Shown in pieces: positions 8,865 to 18,393 of a DNA stretch of 64,000 nt. The notes below the pieces were generated by a model. It was given only the letters and a program-made list of their open reading frames with translations. It did not search any database and was not told the DNA's origin. The stretch spans positions 248,001 to 312,000 of the forward strand of contig CAYXTR010000001.1 in assembly GCA_964468185.1 (NCBI GenBank), written 5' to 3'. Origin of the DNA: JANQFV01 sp964468185. Its GTDB lineage: Bacteria > Planctomycetota > Phycisphaerae > UBA1845 > Fen-1342. The position numbers were made by a program, and so were the translations under genes. Numbering within the stretch: position 1 is the first letter of the stretch; the number at the start of each line of letters is the position of its first letter.

Positions 8865-11800
8865 ATGCTCAACCTAATTCTCGTGCCTTTCTTGTCTTAT
8901 CTTGCCTTCATGCCGCAGCAGGTGGCCGACCTTCCCATCATCGACCAGTTTGATGGCGAGCCTGCACAACGCTGGGAGACGTTTGGGTGTGAGTGGGAAT
9001 TTGCGGGCGGCGTCGCCATTCAGGACGCGGCCGACTACGACTGTGGGGCGGGCCGGGACATCTATCTGGATAAACCGTTTTATCTGTCCGTCCGGTTCAA
9101 GCCGGAGTCCGGATTCAACGGCGGTGGGCTGTTCTTTGCCATGGAATCGCCGGACGGCAAGGCCAGCAGCATGATGGTCCGTTGTGATCCTGGCGGACGG
9201 ATCTTGTGGGGCTGGTTTGATGAGGCGGGGACGTTCAACTACGCGGGTGACGCCACGATTGATGACCTGGGACCGGTCGAGCAGGAGTTGGCCGTCGCGG
9301 TCGACCCGGAGAAGCTCGCGTTCAACATCTTCCTTGACGGCGTCAAGGTGCGGACGAACGTCAAGACGTTTCATGCCGCGGGGTACGTTGGCATTCAGTC
9401 CAGCGGCGGACCGCACCGTTTCACACGCTTCGAGGTGCGTGAGGCGACCGCGGAGGAACTCGACGGGATCAAGCTGCCCGGAAAATACAGTCGCATTGTC
9501 AATGTCATCGGCAACAAGCGGCGGCTCGTGGCCTTGCGGCACGCGCCCAAGTTCCTGGTTGCGTTTGATGAGGATGGTGAAGAAGTGGACCGGGCGGTGC
9601 TCACCGATGTGCACGGTCTGGAAGACGATACATTGGGCGTGGTTGATCTGTGCTGGGAGAATCTGAATGCCTGGGAAGGGCAGCCCGGGATCTACGTGCT
9701 CGCCGAGAATGGCCAGGCGGTCTATCGCTTCAATTACCTGCTCGATCAGGTGGGTACCGGTCCGATCATTCGCAACGAAGCGATGCGTGGCAAGAGCATT
9801 GCCGTCGACTCCGCGGGGCGCATCTTCATTGCTGACGATGCGATTCCCGGGCTGCGGGTCTACTCGTCCGACGGCGCGGAGCTGCTCGCGTATGGTGAGG
9901 AGGGGAGTGGGGGCGTGTATGATCGCAACAGTGAGAAGTGGGCGGGGAAGTTCCAGCAGCCGCGGGGCATCGCCGTCAGTCCGGATGATCTCATCGTTGT
10001 CACGAATCGTACAGCATTCACGTACGTGGGATATCGCTACGATGCGGAGGAGAATGAGCTGCAATGGGAGCTGAACGGTCCGTGGCTGCCGAATCCGGAA
10101 GGGGCCGGATTTGCCCGTGACGGCAACGTGTTGTTGGCGCATACGTACGAGTATTACCGCTCGTACGGGGCGTTCCGTGTGCTTGACCTTGATGACCGGT
10201 CGCTGAACGTGTATCGCGGCCACGCGCTGGGTGACATGTCCGAGAAGGTACGTGCGTGTGAGGGACCTGGCGGCAAGTACTACGTGGCGGATCCGGACAA
10301 GGAACGTATCGTCGTGTTGCCATCCGGCTTCGTGGAACGCGTGCCGGAGCTGACTTGGGATGACAACGGGGCGTTGCGCCTCAGGCTCACCCGGACCGAC
10401 GGAACGACCATGGAAGTCACGAGCCTGCAATCTTCCAGCGAGCGGAAGGGCTGGCTCATGATCCAGCCGACGGAATCGCCCGCGGAGGTGTGGCCGGAGC
10501 CTGAGCCAACTGATCTGCTCGCGTATCATCTGCCGCCAAAGCCTCCCGCCGGCGAGATGTACGTCATCGACATGCCGGTGCTGGTGGCAGTGTTCGCGAA
10601 GGTGCGGGACAACGATGGCAAGCTGATTGAGGTGGATACGGACGGTGTGGTCGAGCGGTTGCAGCGTGAGCTGGAGGTCGATCGCACTTTCTACTGGCTG
10701 AACAGCCATGCGCTGCTCAACAAGGAGTTCGAGTACATGGTGATTGACGCTCTCGAACCTTCGTTGAGTGGCGGGTGGATCAGTCCCACAGATGGGCGCC
10801 GATTGGTCAATCAGGCGCGTGCGCAGCGTGGGCTTGCGAGGCTCGATGCGGATCACAGCCTGATCTGTATCCACCCGATGGCGGGCTTCCAGCCCGGGCG
10901 GCAGGATGAGCCGGGTTGGGTGAGTGGCGGGGGGCTGACGACCTATGCGTACAGCGGATACGCCTTGTGGAACAATGGCCAGGGCTGGCTGATGGGACAT
11001 GAGTGGGGGCATCAGCTCGATTCGTATTTCGACGCATCCGGCATGACGGGGTGGTGGTTGAATCACCCGGATGGCACGGTGCACGTGGGGCGCTATGGCG
11101 AACACTGGGACTGCAATGCATTTCTGTGCCGGAGGATTGATCGTATCAACTGGCTGCGGTTTCGGTTCGGCACCGCGCGACTGACCGATGACCGCGACGA
11201 GGACGGTCTGCCGGACCGCGATCCGCGCCTGCCGGTCGACGAGGCGCGCTTCGGATCGAGTTCGAGGCTGGTCGACACGGATGCGGATGGGCTCAGTGAC
11301 CTGGCGGAGCTGACGGCCGGGACATTTACCTCATCGGATCCGACCGAGGTGGACACGGATCGCGATGGCATTCTCGATGGCCGTGACCCGTATCCGCAAT
11401 TCGCCGTGCGAACGGAACTGGAGCATGCCGAGCCCGGTATGGACGGCTGGCCGGTGCCGCGCGCGTTCGGTCCGATCGGCATTGTCAATCGTGATTGGGT
11501 TGAGGCGATCGTGAATGGCGCGTACGACGCTGACCATGTCTATTTGCTGATCGGTCTGCCGAAGGGTGATCCGCGGCACCTGCACGTGACGGTGGATTTT
11601 CTCAACGATGGCTGGTTTGTCGGCCGGGACAACGTCTACGCGTGGCTCGAACTCGATTGGAGTGGACCGTCGCCCGGCATTCAGCGCTCACACGCGTGCG
11701 AAGCCCGCGTTCTGCCGCCGGCGAGCGGCGTACCGGTGGATCTGATGCCCGCGTGTTCGGCGGTGATGCTGCGGGTACAGCGGCCAGACACGCGTTCGCC

Positions 11801-11909
11801 GCTGAAGGCGGGTTCGGCAGTGGGGATTACCTTTCGTGTGCAGCATGCGCCGGGGCAGGTCGCGTTCCTTATTGATCCGTGGCAGATTCTGGGCCTGGCG
11901 CTGCAGTAG
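8865..11909 (+). CDS. Secreted multidomain protein with HEWGH metallopeptidase motif and type-3 calcium repeats
   Basis: A protein of about 1014 residues. The start is MLNLILVPFLSYLAFM, a signal-peptide-like N-terminus preceded by GTGAGG; an in-frame ATG 37 codons earlier lacks a signal and was rejected. Residues 30-195 look like a laminin-G/concanavalin-type sandwich. Residues 210-520 contain blade-like repeats such as GRIFIADDAIPGL, suggesting an NHL-type propeller. HEWGH at 712-716 fits the zincin HExxH metal site. Residues about 770-845 hold Asp-rich segments (DTDADGLSD, DTDRDGILDGRDP) like thrombospondin type-3 calcium repeats. The last 130 residues resemble a CBM9/DOMON-like sandwich. 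The third zinc ligand and the peptidase family were not identified. Its 3' end overlaps the convergent kinase gene by 41 nt. Confidence 0.75.
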   Translation: MLNLILVPFLSYLAFMPQQVADLPIIDQFDGEPAQRWETFGCEWEFAGGVAIQDAADYDCGAGRDIYLDKPFYLSVRFKPESGFNGGGLFFAMESPDGKASSMMVRCDPGGRILWGWFDEAGTFNYAGDATIDDLGPVEQELAVAVDPEKLAFNIFLDGVKVRTNVKTFHAAGYVGIQSSGGPHRFTRFEVREATAEELDGIKLPGKYSRIVNVIGNKRRLVALRHAPKFLVAFDEDGEEVDRAVLTDVHGLEDDTLGVVDLCWENLNAWEGQPGIYVLAENGQAVYRFNYLLDQVGTGPIIRNEAMRGKSIAVDSAGRIFIADDAIPGLRVYSSDGAELLAYGEEGSGGVYDRNSEKWAGKFQQPRGIAVSPDDLIVVTNRTAFTYVGYRYDAEENELQWELNGPWLPNPEGAGFARDGNVLLAHTYEYYRSYGAFRVLDLDDRSLNVYRGHALGDMSEKVRACEGPGGKYYVADPDKERIVVLPSGFVERVPELTWDDNGALRLRLTRTDGTTMEVTSLQSSSERKGWLMIQPTESPAEVWPEPEPTDLLAYHLPPKPPAGEMYVIDMPVLVAVFAKVRDNDGKLIEVDTDGVVERLQRELEVDRTFYWLNSHALLNKEFEYMVIDALEPSLSGGWISPTDGRRLVNQARAQRGLARLDADHSLICIHPMAGFQPGRQDEPGWVSGGGLTTYAYSGYALWNNGQGWLMGHEWGHQLDSYFDASGMTGWWLNHPDGTVHVGRYGEHWDCNAFLCRRIDRINWLRFRFGTARLTDDRDEDGLPDRDPRLPVDEARFGSSSRLVDTDADGLSDLAELTAGTFTSSDPTEVDTDRDGILDGRDPYPQFAVRTELEHAEPGMDGWPVPRAFGPIGIVNRDWVEAIVNGAYDADHVYLLIGLPKGDPRHLHVTVDFLNDGWFVGRDNVYAWLELDWSGPSPGIQRSHACEARVLPPASGVPVDLMPACSAVMLRVQRPDTRSPLKAGSAVGITFRVQHAPGQVAFLIDPWQILGLALQ

Positions 11910-14900
11910 ATGCTGTTTGCTGGGAATTGTGGTGCCAGTGCCGCCGAACGGTGTCCAGAAGCGCCCCGCGGTCGATGGGCTTGGATACGAAGTCGTCGCA
12001 GCCGGCGTCGAGGCACTTTTCGCGGTCACCTTTCATGGCGTGGGCGGTCAACGCGACGATGGGGCGGCGATACTCCTTTTCGCGCAGACGGCGCGTCGCC
12101 TCGTAGCCGTCCATCACCGGCATTTGCATATCCATGAGGATCACGTCGAAGGGGTGGCCTTCGCCGGCGGCGGCGCGGGCGAGCTCGAGGGCCGTGAGTC
12201 CGTTTTCGGCTACGGTCACGTGTGCCCCGGCTTTCTTCAGCAGGAACGAGACGAGTCGCTGATTGTCGGGGCCATCCTCGGCCAGAAGTACGTGACAGCC
12301 GTGGAGGCTGATATCGACCTTGGGCGTGCCCGTCTCGACCTGCGGGCGGATTGCGGCTGCGTTGTCGGGCTGAATCATGGGCACGCCGTCGAGGGGGCCC
12401 GTGGCGATGTAGACGGTGAAGGTACTGCCCCGGTTGAGTTCGCTTTCTGCCAGGATGTTGCCCCCCAGCGACTCCGCCAGTCGTTTCGTGATGGCCAGGC
12501 CGAGGCCGGTTCCGCCGAACTTGCGCGTGGTGGACGAGTCGGCCTGCGAGAAGGGCTCGAAGATGCGGTCCAACTGCTGTGCGCTCATGCCGATGCCGGT
12601 GTCGCGGACGGTGATCTTGAGCCAGGGGCCGACTTGCTGCTCGCCGGTGACGGTCAAGCGGATCCCCGGAGCCGAGGTGGCGAGTCCGACGGTCAGGCGG
12701 ACTTCGCCCGCTTCGGTGAACTTGATGGCGTTGCTCAGCAGGTTGGTCAGCACCTGCCGCAAACGCGTGGGATCGGTCTGGATGGTCTTGGGGACACCGC
12801 CATCCGAGTCGATGATTACGTTCAGACCCTTCTCGTTCGATCGGGCGTGGGAGGCGTTCACGACATCGTTGATGATCTCCAGCGGCGCGCAGGGGATGTG
12901 CTCGACGGTGAGTCTTCCGGATTCGATTTTCGAGAGGTCGAGGATGTCATTGATGATGTCGAGCAGGTGGCGCCCATTGGAGCGGATGGCCGTCACGTAT
13001 TCGCTGTTTCGGTCTCGTTGTGAGCACACCTCATGCTTGAAACAGGCATCGCAGCAGAGGGCTTCTTCGGCGAGCAGTTCGGCGAAGCCGGTGATCGCGG
13101 TCATGGGCGTACGAATTTCGTGGCTCATGTTCGCGAGGAATTCGCTCTTGGTCTGGGTGGCGGCTTCGGCCCGCTCACGGGCGACGTCGAGCAGGTGGGT
13201 GGTGCGCTTCTCGCGTTCCACGGTTTCGACAAGCATGGCGACGGTGTCGCGCAGCTCGTCTTCGCTGCGATGTCGCTGGATGCACGCGCCGATCATCTGC
13301 GCCGCCGCACGCAGCAGCCGGATGTCCTCATCGTGCCAGGTGCGGGCGTGCCACGTGTCATCGAGGCCGACAAAACCCCAGAAGTCATCGGCTACGAAGA
13401 CTGGCAGGACCACCATGGAGCGGATGCCTTGCGGCTCGAGGATGGCCCGCTCGGAGGCGGGGAAGTCGCGGACCGGGCCGGCGATGGGCTCGTTTTCCGA
13501 GAGGGTTTGATGCCAGCGCTCGAAGCCGCCAGCATAGGGTACGCGCTGCAATTGCGGGTTATCGATTTCGGGTGTGACGGCACGCGCGCATACTTCGTGG
13601 GTTTGACGCATGAACACCGCATCCAACGTGGCCGGCTCGAATGAGGATTCGTCCATGTCGACGAAGTTCTCGAAGATGTATACGCGGCTTACTTCGGCGG
13701 CGTTGAGCAGATGTTCGAGCGCCGCGTTGAGCGAGGCGTCGAGGTCGGTCCCCGTCAAGAGCGCCTTCGAGCAAGCCGCCAGGGCTGTTTCGTACCGCCG
13801 CCGCGTGCCGATTTCGAGTTCGGCCGTCTTTCGCTCGGAGATATCGCGCGCGGAGGCGCACACCAGCTCCTGGCCGTGGTAGCTGAGGAAGTTGGCGTTG
13901 ATTTCCACCGGCACGAGTTGGCCGTCAGCCCGTCGATGCAGCGTCTCGACCGAGAAGTGGCCGTTGGTGCGCATGTGCTCCCAGACCTGCTGCCAACGCT
14001 CGGGAGACGTTTGGGGGTCGAGGCCGGTCACCCCCAGGCCAAGTAACTCCTCGCGCGCATAGCCCAACGATGTGCACGCGGTTTCGTTGACGTCGAGAAA
14101 ACTGCCTGCATGGCCGACCCAGTAGATCGCATCGGCGGCGTGATCCACGGTGAAGCGGGTACGGTGCAGACGGAGCTCGGCTTCCTTCCGGTCGGTGATG
14201 TCGATCTGGGTGCCGACCATGCGGGTCGGCCGGCCGTCTGCGCTGCGCTCGACGATCTTGCCGCGCGCCGCCATCCAGCGCCAGTGGCCGTCCGCCGCGC
14301 GAATGCGGTAGTCTACGGTGAGCGACGGACTGCGACCGGAGACGTGCTCGTCGATCGCGCCGAGCACGGCTGCGCGATCGTCGGGGTGGACGAGTCGCTC
14401 CCACGTGGAGAAGGTCGGAAGGAACGCGTCGGGAGCGTATCCCAACGAGGTGAACCAGCGCGGGCTGCGGACTACGTTGTTTGTTCGCAGATCCCAGTCC
14501 CAAATGGAGGCATCCGTTCCATCCAAGGCGCGTTCGAGTCGCTCCTCACTGATTCGCAGGCGGTTTTCGGCCTGCTGTCGATCGGTGATGTCCTCGAAGG
14601 TGCCGAGCACGCCGACGATTCTCCCGTTTCCGTCGCGGAGCGGCACCTTGTTCGTGCTGGCCCAGCGGGTTTCGCCGGTCGGAGTCTGCACGGACTCGAC
14701 GATGCCGAGCAGGGTTGCACCGTGCTGCAGCACCTCTTGGTCATCCCGGCGGTACTTTTCAGTTTGCTCCGGCGTCCAGGGCATGTCGGCGTCGGTGCGT
14801 CCGACGACTTCGTCGACGGACTTGTAGCCCGCGACCTGTGCGAAATGTTCGTTACAGCCTACGTAGCGCCCGGCCGGGTCTTTCCAGAATACGCATTGTG

Positions 14901-16116
14901 GGACGGTGTTCAGCACTTCGTTCAGCATCTGCCGGGATTCAAGCAGGGCGTGCTGGTCGCGCTTGCGATCGGTGATGTCACGCAGGATGGCGATCGCGCA
15001 CCAGCCGTTCTCGGCGGCGACGGCGGACAGCGACAGCTCGATTGCGATCATGCGACCGTCCTTGCGGACTGCTTCGAGCTCCACAGTGTTGCCGATTGCG
15101 TTGCCGGTCCCCGTCTCGCGGAATTTTGCGAAGGCTGTGCGGCACTGTTCGAGATAGGCGGGCGGTGCGAGGAGTTCGTGAACGTCGGCGCCGCGTGCCT
15201 CAGCAGCGCTGTAGCCCAGCATACGGGTGGCCGCCTCATTCCAGTACGCAATGCGCCCATCCGGATGGAGTGTGATGATGGCATCCTGCGCTGCGGCCCC
15301 GATGGCGCGGAATCGATCGCTGATCTCGCGCTCGCGGCGTTCGGCGCTGAGCTGTGCGCCGATGCGGCCCTGGAGATGACGCACGCCGACGACAATCGTG
15401 AGCACGCCGATCAGCCAGAGGCCGCCATGGCTGGCAATCACGGCGGCGATATGGCCCGCCTCGCCAACGCGCAAGGGGGCCATCGGCACGCCGACGGTGA
15501 CTGCTCCGTGGAGATCGCCGATGCGCGCTCCCTGCTGGTCATGGCAGCGCAGGCACGGCTGCTGCACGATGAGCGGGCGTGTGAGGCACATATATTCGCC
15601 CGCGGGCAGCTCGCGTATGGCGATCAGCTCGCGTTCTCCGCGCGCGAAGAGTGCGAGGGCCTCGTGCTCCCAATCGTTGGGTTGGTTCTCGGGACGTCGC
15701 GTGTCGATGCCGACCAGGCGTTTCTCGATACCGGTGCCGGCTTCAGTCTGTTCATGCACGCGGCGCGTCATGCAGGCTGGCCCGACGAGGCGCAGGTCGC
15801 GGCCCAGCGCACTGCGGCCCGTGGGGTCGGGGATCCCGGTGAGGTCTGGACCGTTCTCTGTTTCGGCGGAGTCTGGCACGTAGACGCCGCCGTGGGAGAG
15901 ATTCCACATGCGGTAGGCGGCGTCGGTATCGAAGGCGGCTCGCGCCCAGGTTTCCGCCGCCGCCCGTATTTCTGCGCGTTCCTGGTTCAGGCTCCACCAG
16001 ATCGAGACCGCCACGGCCAGGGTCCACGCTGCGAGCGCGATCCAGGCGTAGCGCCACAGGCGTAGCGCCGGTGCCCTCGAAGTGTCGCTGCTGGCCTGGT
16101 GACGGCGCGTGCTCAC
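11869..16116 (-). CDS. Membrane hybrid sensor histidine kinase (CxxCH sensor, PAS x4, GAF, HisKA, HATPase, REC)
   Basis: About 1415 residues, starting from a GTG with AGGA upstream; a TTG start further out adds 43 unconvincing residues. Transmembrane segments near residues 20-43 and 222-250 flank a periplasmic region resembling the Tll0287/DUF3365 sensor, with CLRCH at 188-192 as a c-type haem site. Four PAS domains follow (about 275-385, 391-517, 526-647, 652-772), then a GAF domain (777-957). The HisKA box MSHEIRTPM carries phospho-acceptor His999. An insert with five cysteines (1021, 1022, 1025 and 1031, plus context) sits in the helical hairpin after it. HATPase motifs (DTGIGM, GTGLGLAI) and a REC domain with Asp1329 in MDMQMP complete it. 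It likely senses redox state or a small ligand. The output partner is not adjacent. Confidence 0.93.
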   Translation of the reverse strand: MSTRRHQASSDTSRAPALRLWRYAWIALAAWTLAVAVSIWWSLNQERAEIRAAAETWARAAFDTDAAYRMWNLSHGGVYVPDSAETENGPDLTGIPDPTGRSALGRDLRLVGPACMTRRVHEQTEAGTGIEKRLVGIDTRRPENQPNDWEHEALALFARGERELIAIRELPAGEYMCLTRPLIVQQPCLRCHDQQGARIGDLHGAVTVGVPMAPLRVGEAGHIAAVIASHGGLWLIGVLTIVVGVRHLQGRIGAQLSAERREREISDRFRAIGAAAQDAIITLHPDGRIAYWNEAATRMLGYSAAEARGADVHELLAPPAYLEQCRTAFAKFRETGTGNAIGNTVELEAVRKDGRMIAIELSLSAVAAENGWCAIAILRDITDRKRDQHALLESRQMLNEVLNTVPQCVFWKDPAGRYVGCNEHFAQVAGYKSVDEVVGRTDADMPWTPEQTEKYRRDDQEVLQHGATLLGIVESVQTPTGETRWASTNKVPLRDGNGRIVGVLGTFEDITDRQQAENRLRISEERLERALDGTDASIWDWDLRTNNVVRSPRWFTSLGYAPDAFLPTFSTWERLVHPDDRAAVLGAIDEHVSGRSPSLTVDYRIRAADGHWRWMAARGKIVERSADGRPTRMVGTQIDITDRKEAELRLHRTRFTVDHAADAIYWVGHAGSFLDVNETACTSLGYAREELLGLGVTGLDPQTSPERWQQVWEHMRTNGHFSVETLHRRADGQLVPVEINANFLSYHGQELVCASARDISERKTAELEIGTRRRYETALAACSKALLTGTDLDASLNAALEHLLNAAEVSRVYIFENFVDMDESSFEPATLDAVFMRQTHEVCARAVTPEIDNPQLQRVPYAGGFERWHQTLSENEPIAGPVRDFPASERAILEPQGIRSMVVLPVFVADDFWGFVGLDDTWHARTWHDEDIRLLRAAAQMIGACIQRHRSEDELRDTVAMLVETVEREKRTTHLLDVARERAEAATQTKSEFLANMSHEIRTPMTAITGFAELLAEEALCCDACFKHEVCSQRDRNSEYVTAIRSNGRHLLDIINDILDLSKIESGRLTVEHIPCAPLEIINDVVNASHARSNEKGLNVIIDSDGGVPKTIQTDPTRLRQVLTNLLSNAIKFTEAGEVRLTVGLATSAPGIRLTVTGEQQVGPWLKITVRDTGIGMSAQQLDRIFEPFSQADSSTTRKFGGTGLGLAITKRLAESLGGNILAESELNRGSTFTVYIATGPLDGVPMIQPDNAAAIRPQVETGTPKVDISLHGCHVLLAEDGPDNQRLVSFLLKKAGAHVTVAENGLTALELARAAAGEGHPFDVILMDMQMPVMDGYEATRRLREKEYRRPIVALTAHAMKGDREKCLDAGCDDFVSKPIDRGALLDTVRRHWHHNSQQTASTAAPGPESATDQ

Positions 16117-16461
16117 TGGCGATTTCCTGTGACCCGCATGGGCTGACTCGTGACGATCGCTACTGGGTCCGAATAATCTCGAGACACTGTGCCCGGCGCA
16201 TACCCAGTTCACGTGCCGGATCCCAGTCGTTGAATTCGTCGACAAGTCGGGAGCCCCGTATAAGTACCAGACGCTTCGTCCGAGACTTCGTCGCTCCGGC
16301 CGTACATTGCTGGAGTTGCTCGCTTGTCGGGGGGTAGATAACGCTGGCAGTGTACGAGGTGCGTGCCCGCGACGAGTGGCTGGATGGGCGGCTTTGGGTA
16401 TGCTATCGGACGCACGGCGTGCCGCGCGTGAGCGGGTGCGCGTTTGTCAGGAGGAGCAGCC
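16117..16461. other. Divergent intergenic region
   Basis: About 345 nt lie between the kinase start and the flavin reductase start, so the region must hold both promoters. A strong GGAGGAG sits just before the flavin reductase. I saw no credible -10/-35 pair with standard spacing on either strand, and no long inverted repeat. Confidence 0.5.
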
Positions 16462-16971
16462 ATGCAGTCGCGCTGTACGTATGAGGATGCCAACGGTCGA
16501 CGCAAGCCCCAGCCGGTGGCCATCGCCATCGCCCGGGATATGCACGGACGATGCAATCCGATTACGTTGAGCTGGTACATGAACACATCGATTGAGCCGC
16601 CGCTGCTCGCGATCTCGATTGGTCGCACGCGTCACTCGCTCGCGGTGATTCGTCGCTGCGGGGCGTTTGTGCTGAGCATTCCCGCGGAAGGGATGGCGGC
16701 TGCGACCAAGTTGTTCGGGTCGGCTTCCGGGCGCGAGGTGGATAAGCTCGCGGAGAGCGGCCTGAAAACGCAACCGGCCGAGCGGATTGACTGCGTATTG
16801 CTGGCGGACGCAGTGATCAATCTGGAATGCGAGGTGGTATCGGAGCATGCGACCGGCGACCACGTGATCTTCGTGGGGCGGGTGGTGGCCAGTCACGCAA
16901 ACGCGGACGGTGAGGTGCGTCCGCTGTTCACGCTGGGCGCGGAGCGGATGGGTGCCGTGCAACCGGGCTGA
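16462..16971 (+). CDS. Flavin reductase family protein
   Basis: A 169-residue protein of the FMN-binding split-barrel flavin reductase (DIM6/NTAB) type. Recognisable segments are PVAIAIARDMHGRCNPITLSW at the N-terminus, PPLLAISIGRTRHS, a GAFVLSIP strand and the late DHVIFVGRVVAS strand. Family members bind FMN and either reduce flavin with NAD(P)H or act as flavoredoxins. GGAGGAG at about 8 nt spacing fixes the ATG; a TTG 18 nt upstream was rejected because it lies before the ribosome site. It diverges from the kinase and converges on the thioredoxin-like gene, with 33 nt between stops. The physiological partner is unknown. Confidence 0.82.
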   Translation: MQSRCTYEDANGRRKPQPVAIAIARDMHGRCNPITLSWYMNTSIEPPLLAISIGRTRHSLAVIRRCGAFVLSIPAEGMAAATKLFGSASGREVDKLAESGLKTQPAERIDCVLLADAVINLECEVVSEHATGDHVIFVGRVVASHANADGEVRPLFTLGAERMGAVQPG

Positions 16972-17004
16972 GACTGGTGTTCGCGCAGCGTCTGAGCGCC
17001 GGGG

Positions 17005-18270
17005 TCAGGGCAGATTGGTCAGTCGGCGGGCGGCTTCCTCGGCCCAGATGGTCTGAGCGTGGTCCGGATCCTCCAGGATTTGCCGATACACCTCGCGGGC
17101 CTGCCGGTAGCGTCCGACATCCTCCAGCGCCCGTCCACGCGCGAGCAGGTTCTGACATTCCTGTGCCGACAGGTAATCGTTGACGTGCTTCATGGCGCCC
17201 AGGTTGTTCTCGATGCGCTGCAGGATCGTCTCGGCCTTGTCAGCGGTTGGGCTTGACGGGAAGTCGCGGATGATGTTCTGCAGCAACTCGTATGCGGAAC
17301 CGAGCCGCTTGTAGGTGTTACCGGCGCTCCCGGGGGTTTCCTCGAGTTCCTGTAGTGCCTCGGCGAGCATGCTCTCGGCGATTTGCACGTCCTCCTTGTC
17401 GGCGAGGATCGCCTCGACCTCCTCGTACTTCTCGCGCAGTTTCTCGAGACGCTTGCGCGCTTTGCGGCTCATGCCGACGCCCTGGAACTCGCGTCGAACG
17501 TCCATGAGGAGGCTGACGGCTGTGTCGAATTCTCGGCGCTCGACCGCCACTTCCGCTTGTGCGAACTTGTCGCGTGCGAGGGCGTCGATGAGATCGAGCA
17601 TGTGCTGGCAGCGGGTCTTTAGCTCGTCACCGGCGAGGGCGTTCTCGAAGGCTTTGTTGGCGGCGCGGTATGAATCCTCAAAACGCTCGTCAAGTAGCGC
17701 GCCTTTGGCTTCGCTCAGGTAGGTCCGCGCCTTGGCGGCCAGGCGCGGGTGTGTCTTCGTCGGGGGCGTCTTCTCGATCACCTTGAAGATTTCGGACACG
17801 AGCGATTCGCCCTTGTCATTGCCGCCGGGCCAGCCGCTCCAGGCCACTTTGCCATTCGGATCGATGATGACGGCCCGTGGCGGGGCCTGGATGTCGTATT
17901 CGTCGAACGACTGCTTGGCCTCCGTGCCGACGGGGAAGAAGACCTTCTGCTCTTTGAGCATCTCCTCGACGCGATCCAGCTCGGAATCGGTCAGGCCGAC
18001 CACGAAAACGCCGTTGCCGGCGCCTACACGTGATGAGTTCACAAAGGTGATCAGAGGCATGATGAACTCGCCGCCGCGGTTCCAGGAGGCCCAGAAGAAC
18101 AGCACCACGACCATGCCGCGGTATTCGGCCAACGTCAGCGCGTCGCCGTCGACATTGATCCAGTCCTCGGCCTCCACATCCGGCGCATAGGTGCCGACCT
18201 CGATATCAGCACGTACCACACTGGTCGCCAGAAAGACGCTGCACAGGATCGCGATGATGATCGACCGCAT
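17005..18270 (-). CDS. Exported thioredoxin-fold protein with TPR/coiled-coil tail, no CxxC
   Basis: A 421-residue protein. The start is MRSIIIAILCSVFLATSVVRA, a good signal peptide; the longer frame upstream was rejected. Residues about 28-160 follow the TlpA/redoxin pattern (GTYAPDVEAEDWINVDG, then VVVLFFWASWNRGGEF). At the place of the catalytic CxxC the sequence reads W-N-R-G-G, so classical disulfide exchange is not possible. Residues 180-420 are helical with repeated RAxxKAFEN-type units, likely TPR. The protein is probably periplasmic and structural or scaffolding. No operon partners: neighbours on both sides are on the opposite strand. Confidence 0.75.
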   Translation of the reverse strand: MRSIIIAILCSVFLATSVVRADIEVGTYAPDVEAEDWINVDGDALTLAEYRGMVVVLFFWASWNRGGEFIMPLITFVNSSRVGAGNGVFVVGLTDSELDRVEEMLKEQKVFFPVGTEAKQSFDEYDIQAPPRAVIIDPNGKVAWSGWPGGNDKGESLVSEIFKVIEKTPPTKTHPRLAAKARTYLSEAKGALLDERFEDSYRAANKAFENALAGDELKTRCQHMLDLIDALARDKFAQAEVAVERREFDTAVSLLMDVRREFQGVGMSRKARKRLEKLREKYEEVEAILADKEDVQIAESMLAEALQELEETPGSAGNTYKRLGSAYELLQNIIRDFPSSPTADKAETILQRIENNLGAMKHVNDYLSAQECQNLLARGRALEDVGRYRQAREVYRQILEDPDHAQTIWAEEAARRLTNLP

Positions 18271-18393
18271 GTTGATGTCTCCGTTCAAAGCCCCGCATCT
18301 CACTACCATTCGGTTGCCCACCATTCTATCCTCTTATACCCGCAGACGGAATGATCGCAACGGCCGACTCGGCGGATAGGAGCGCGTGCGTCC

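Noticed and set aside
16117..16245. TTG start extending the kinase by 43 codons
   Set aside because: No ribosome site and no similarity; the GTG at 16116 has AGGA upstream.
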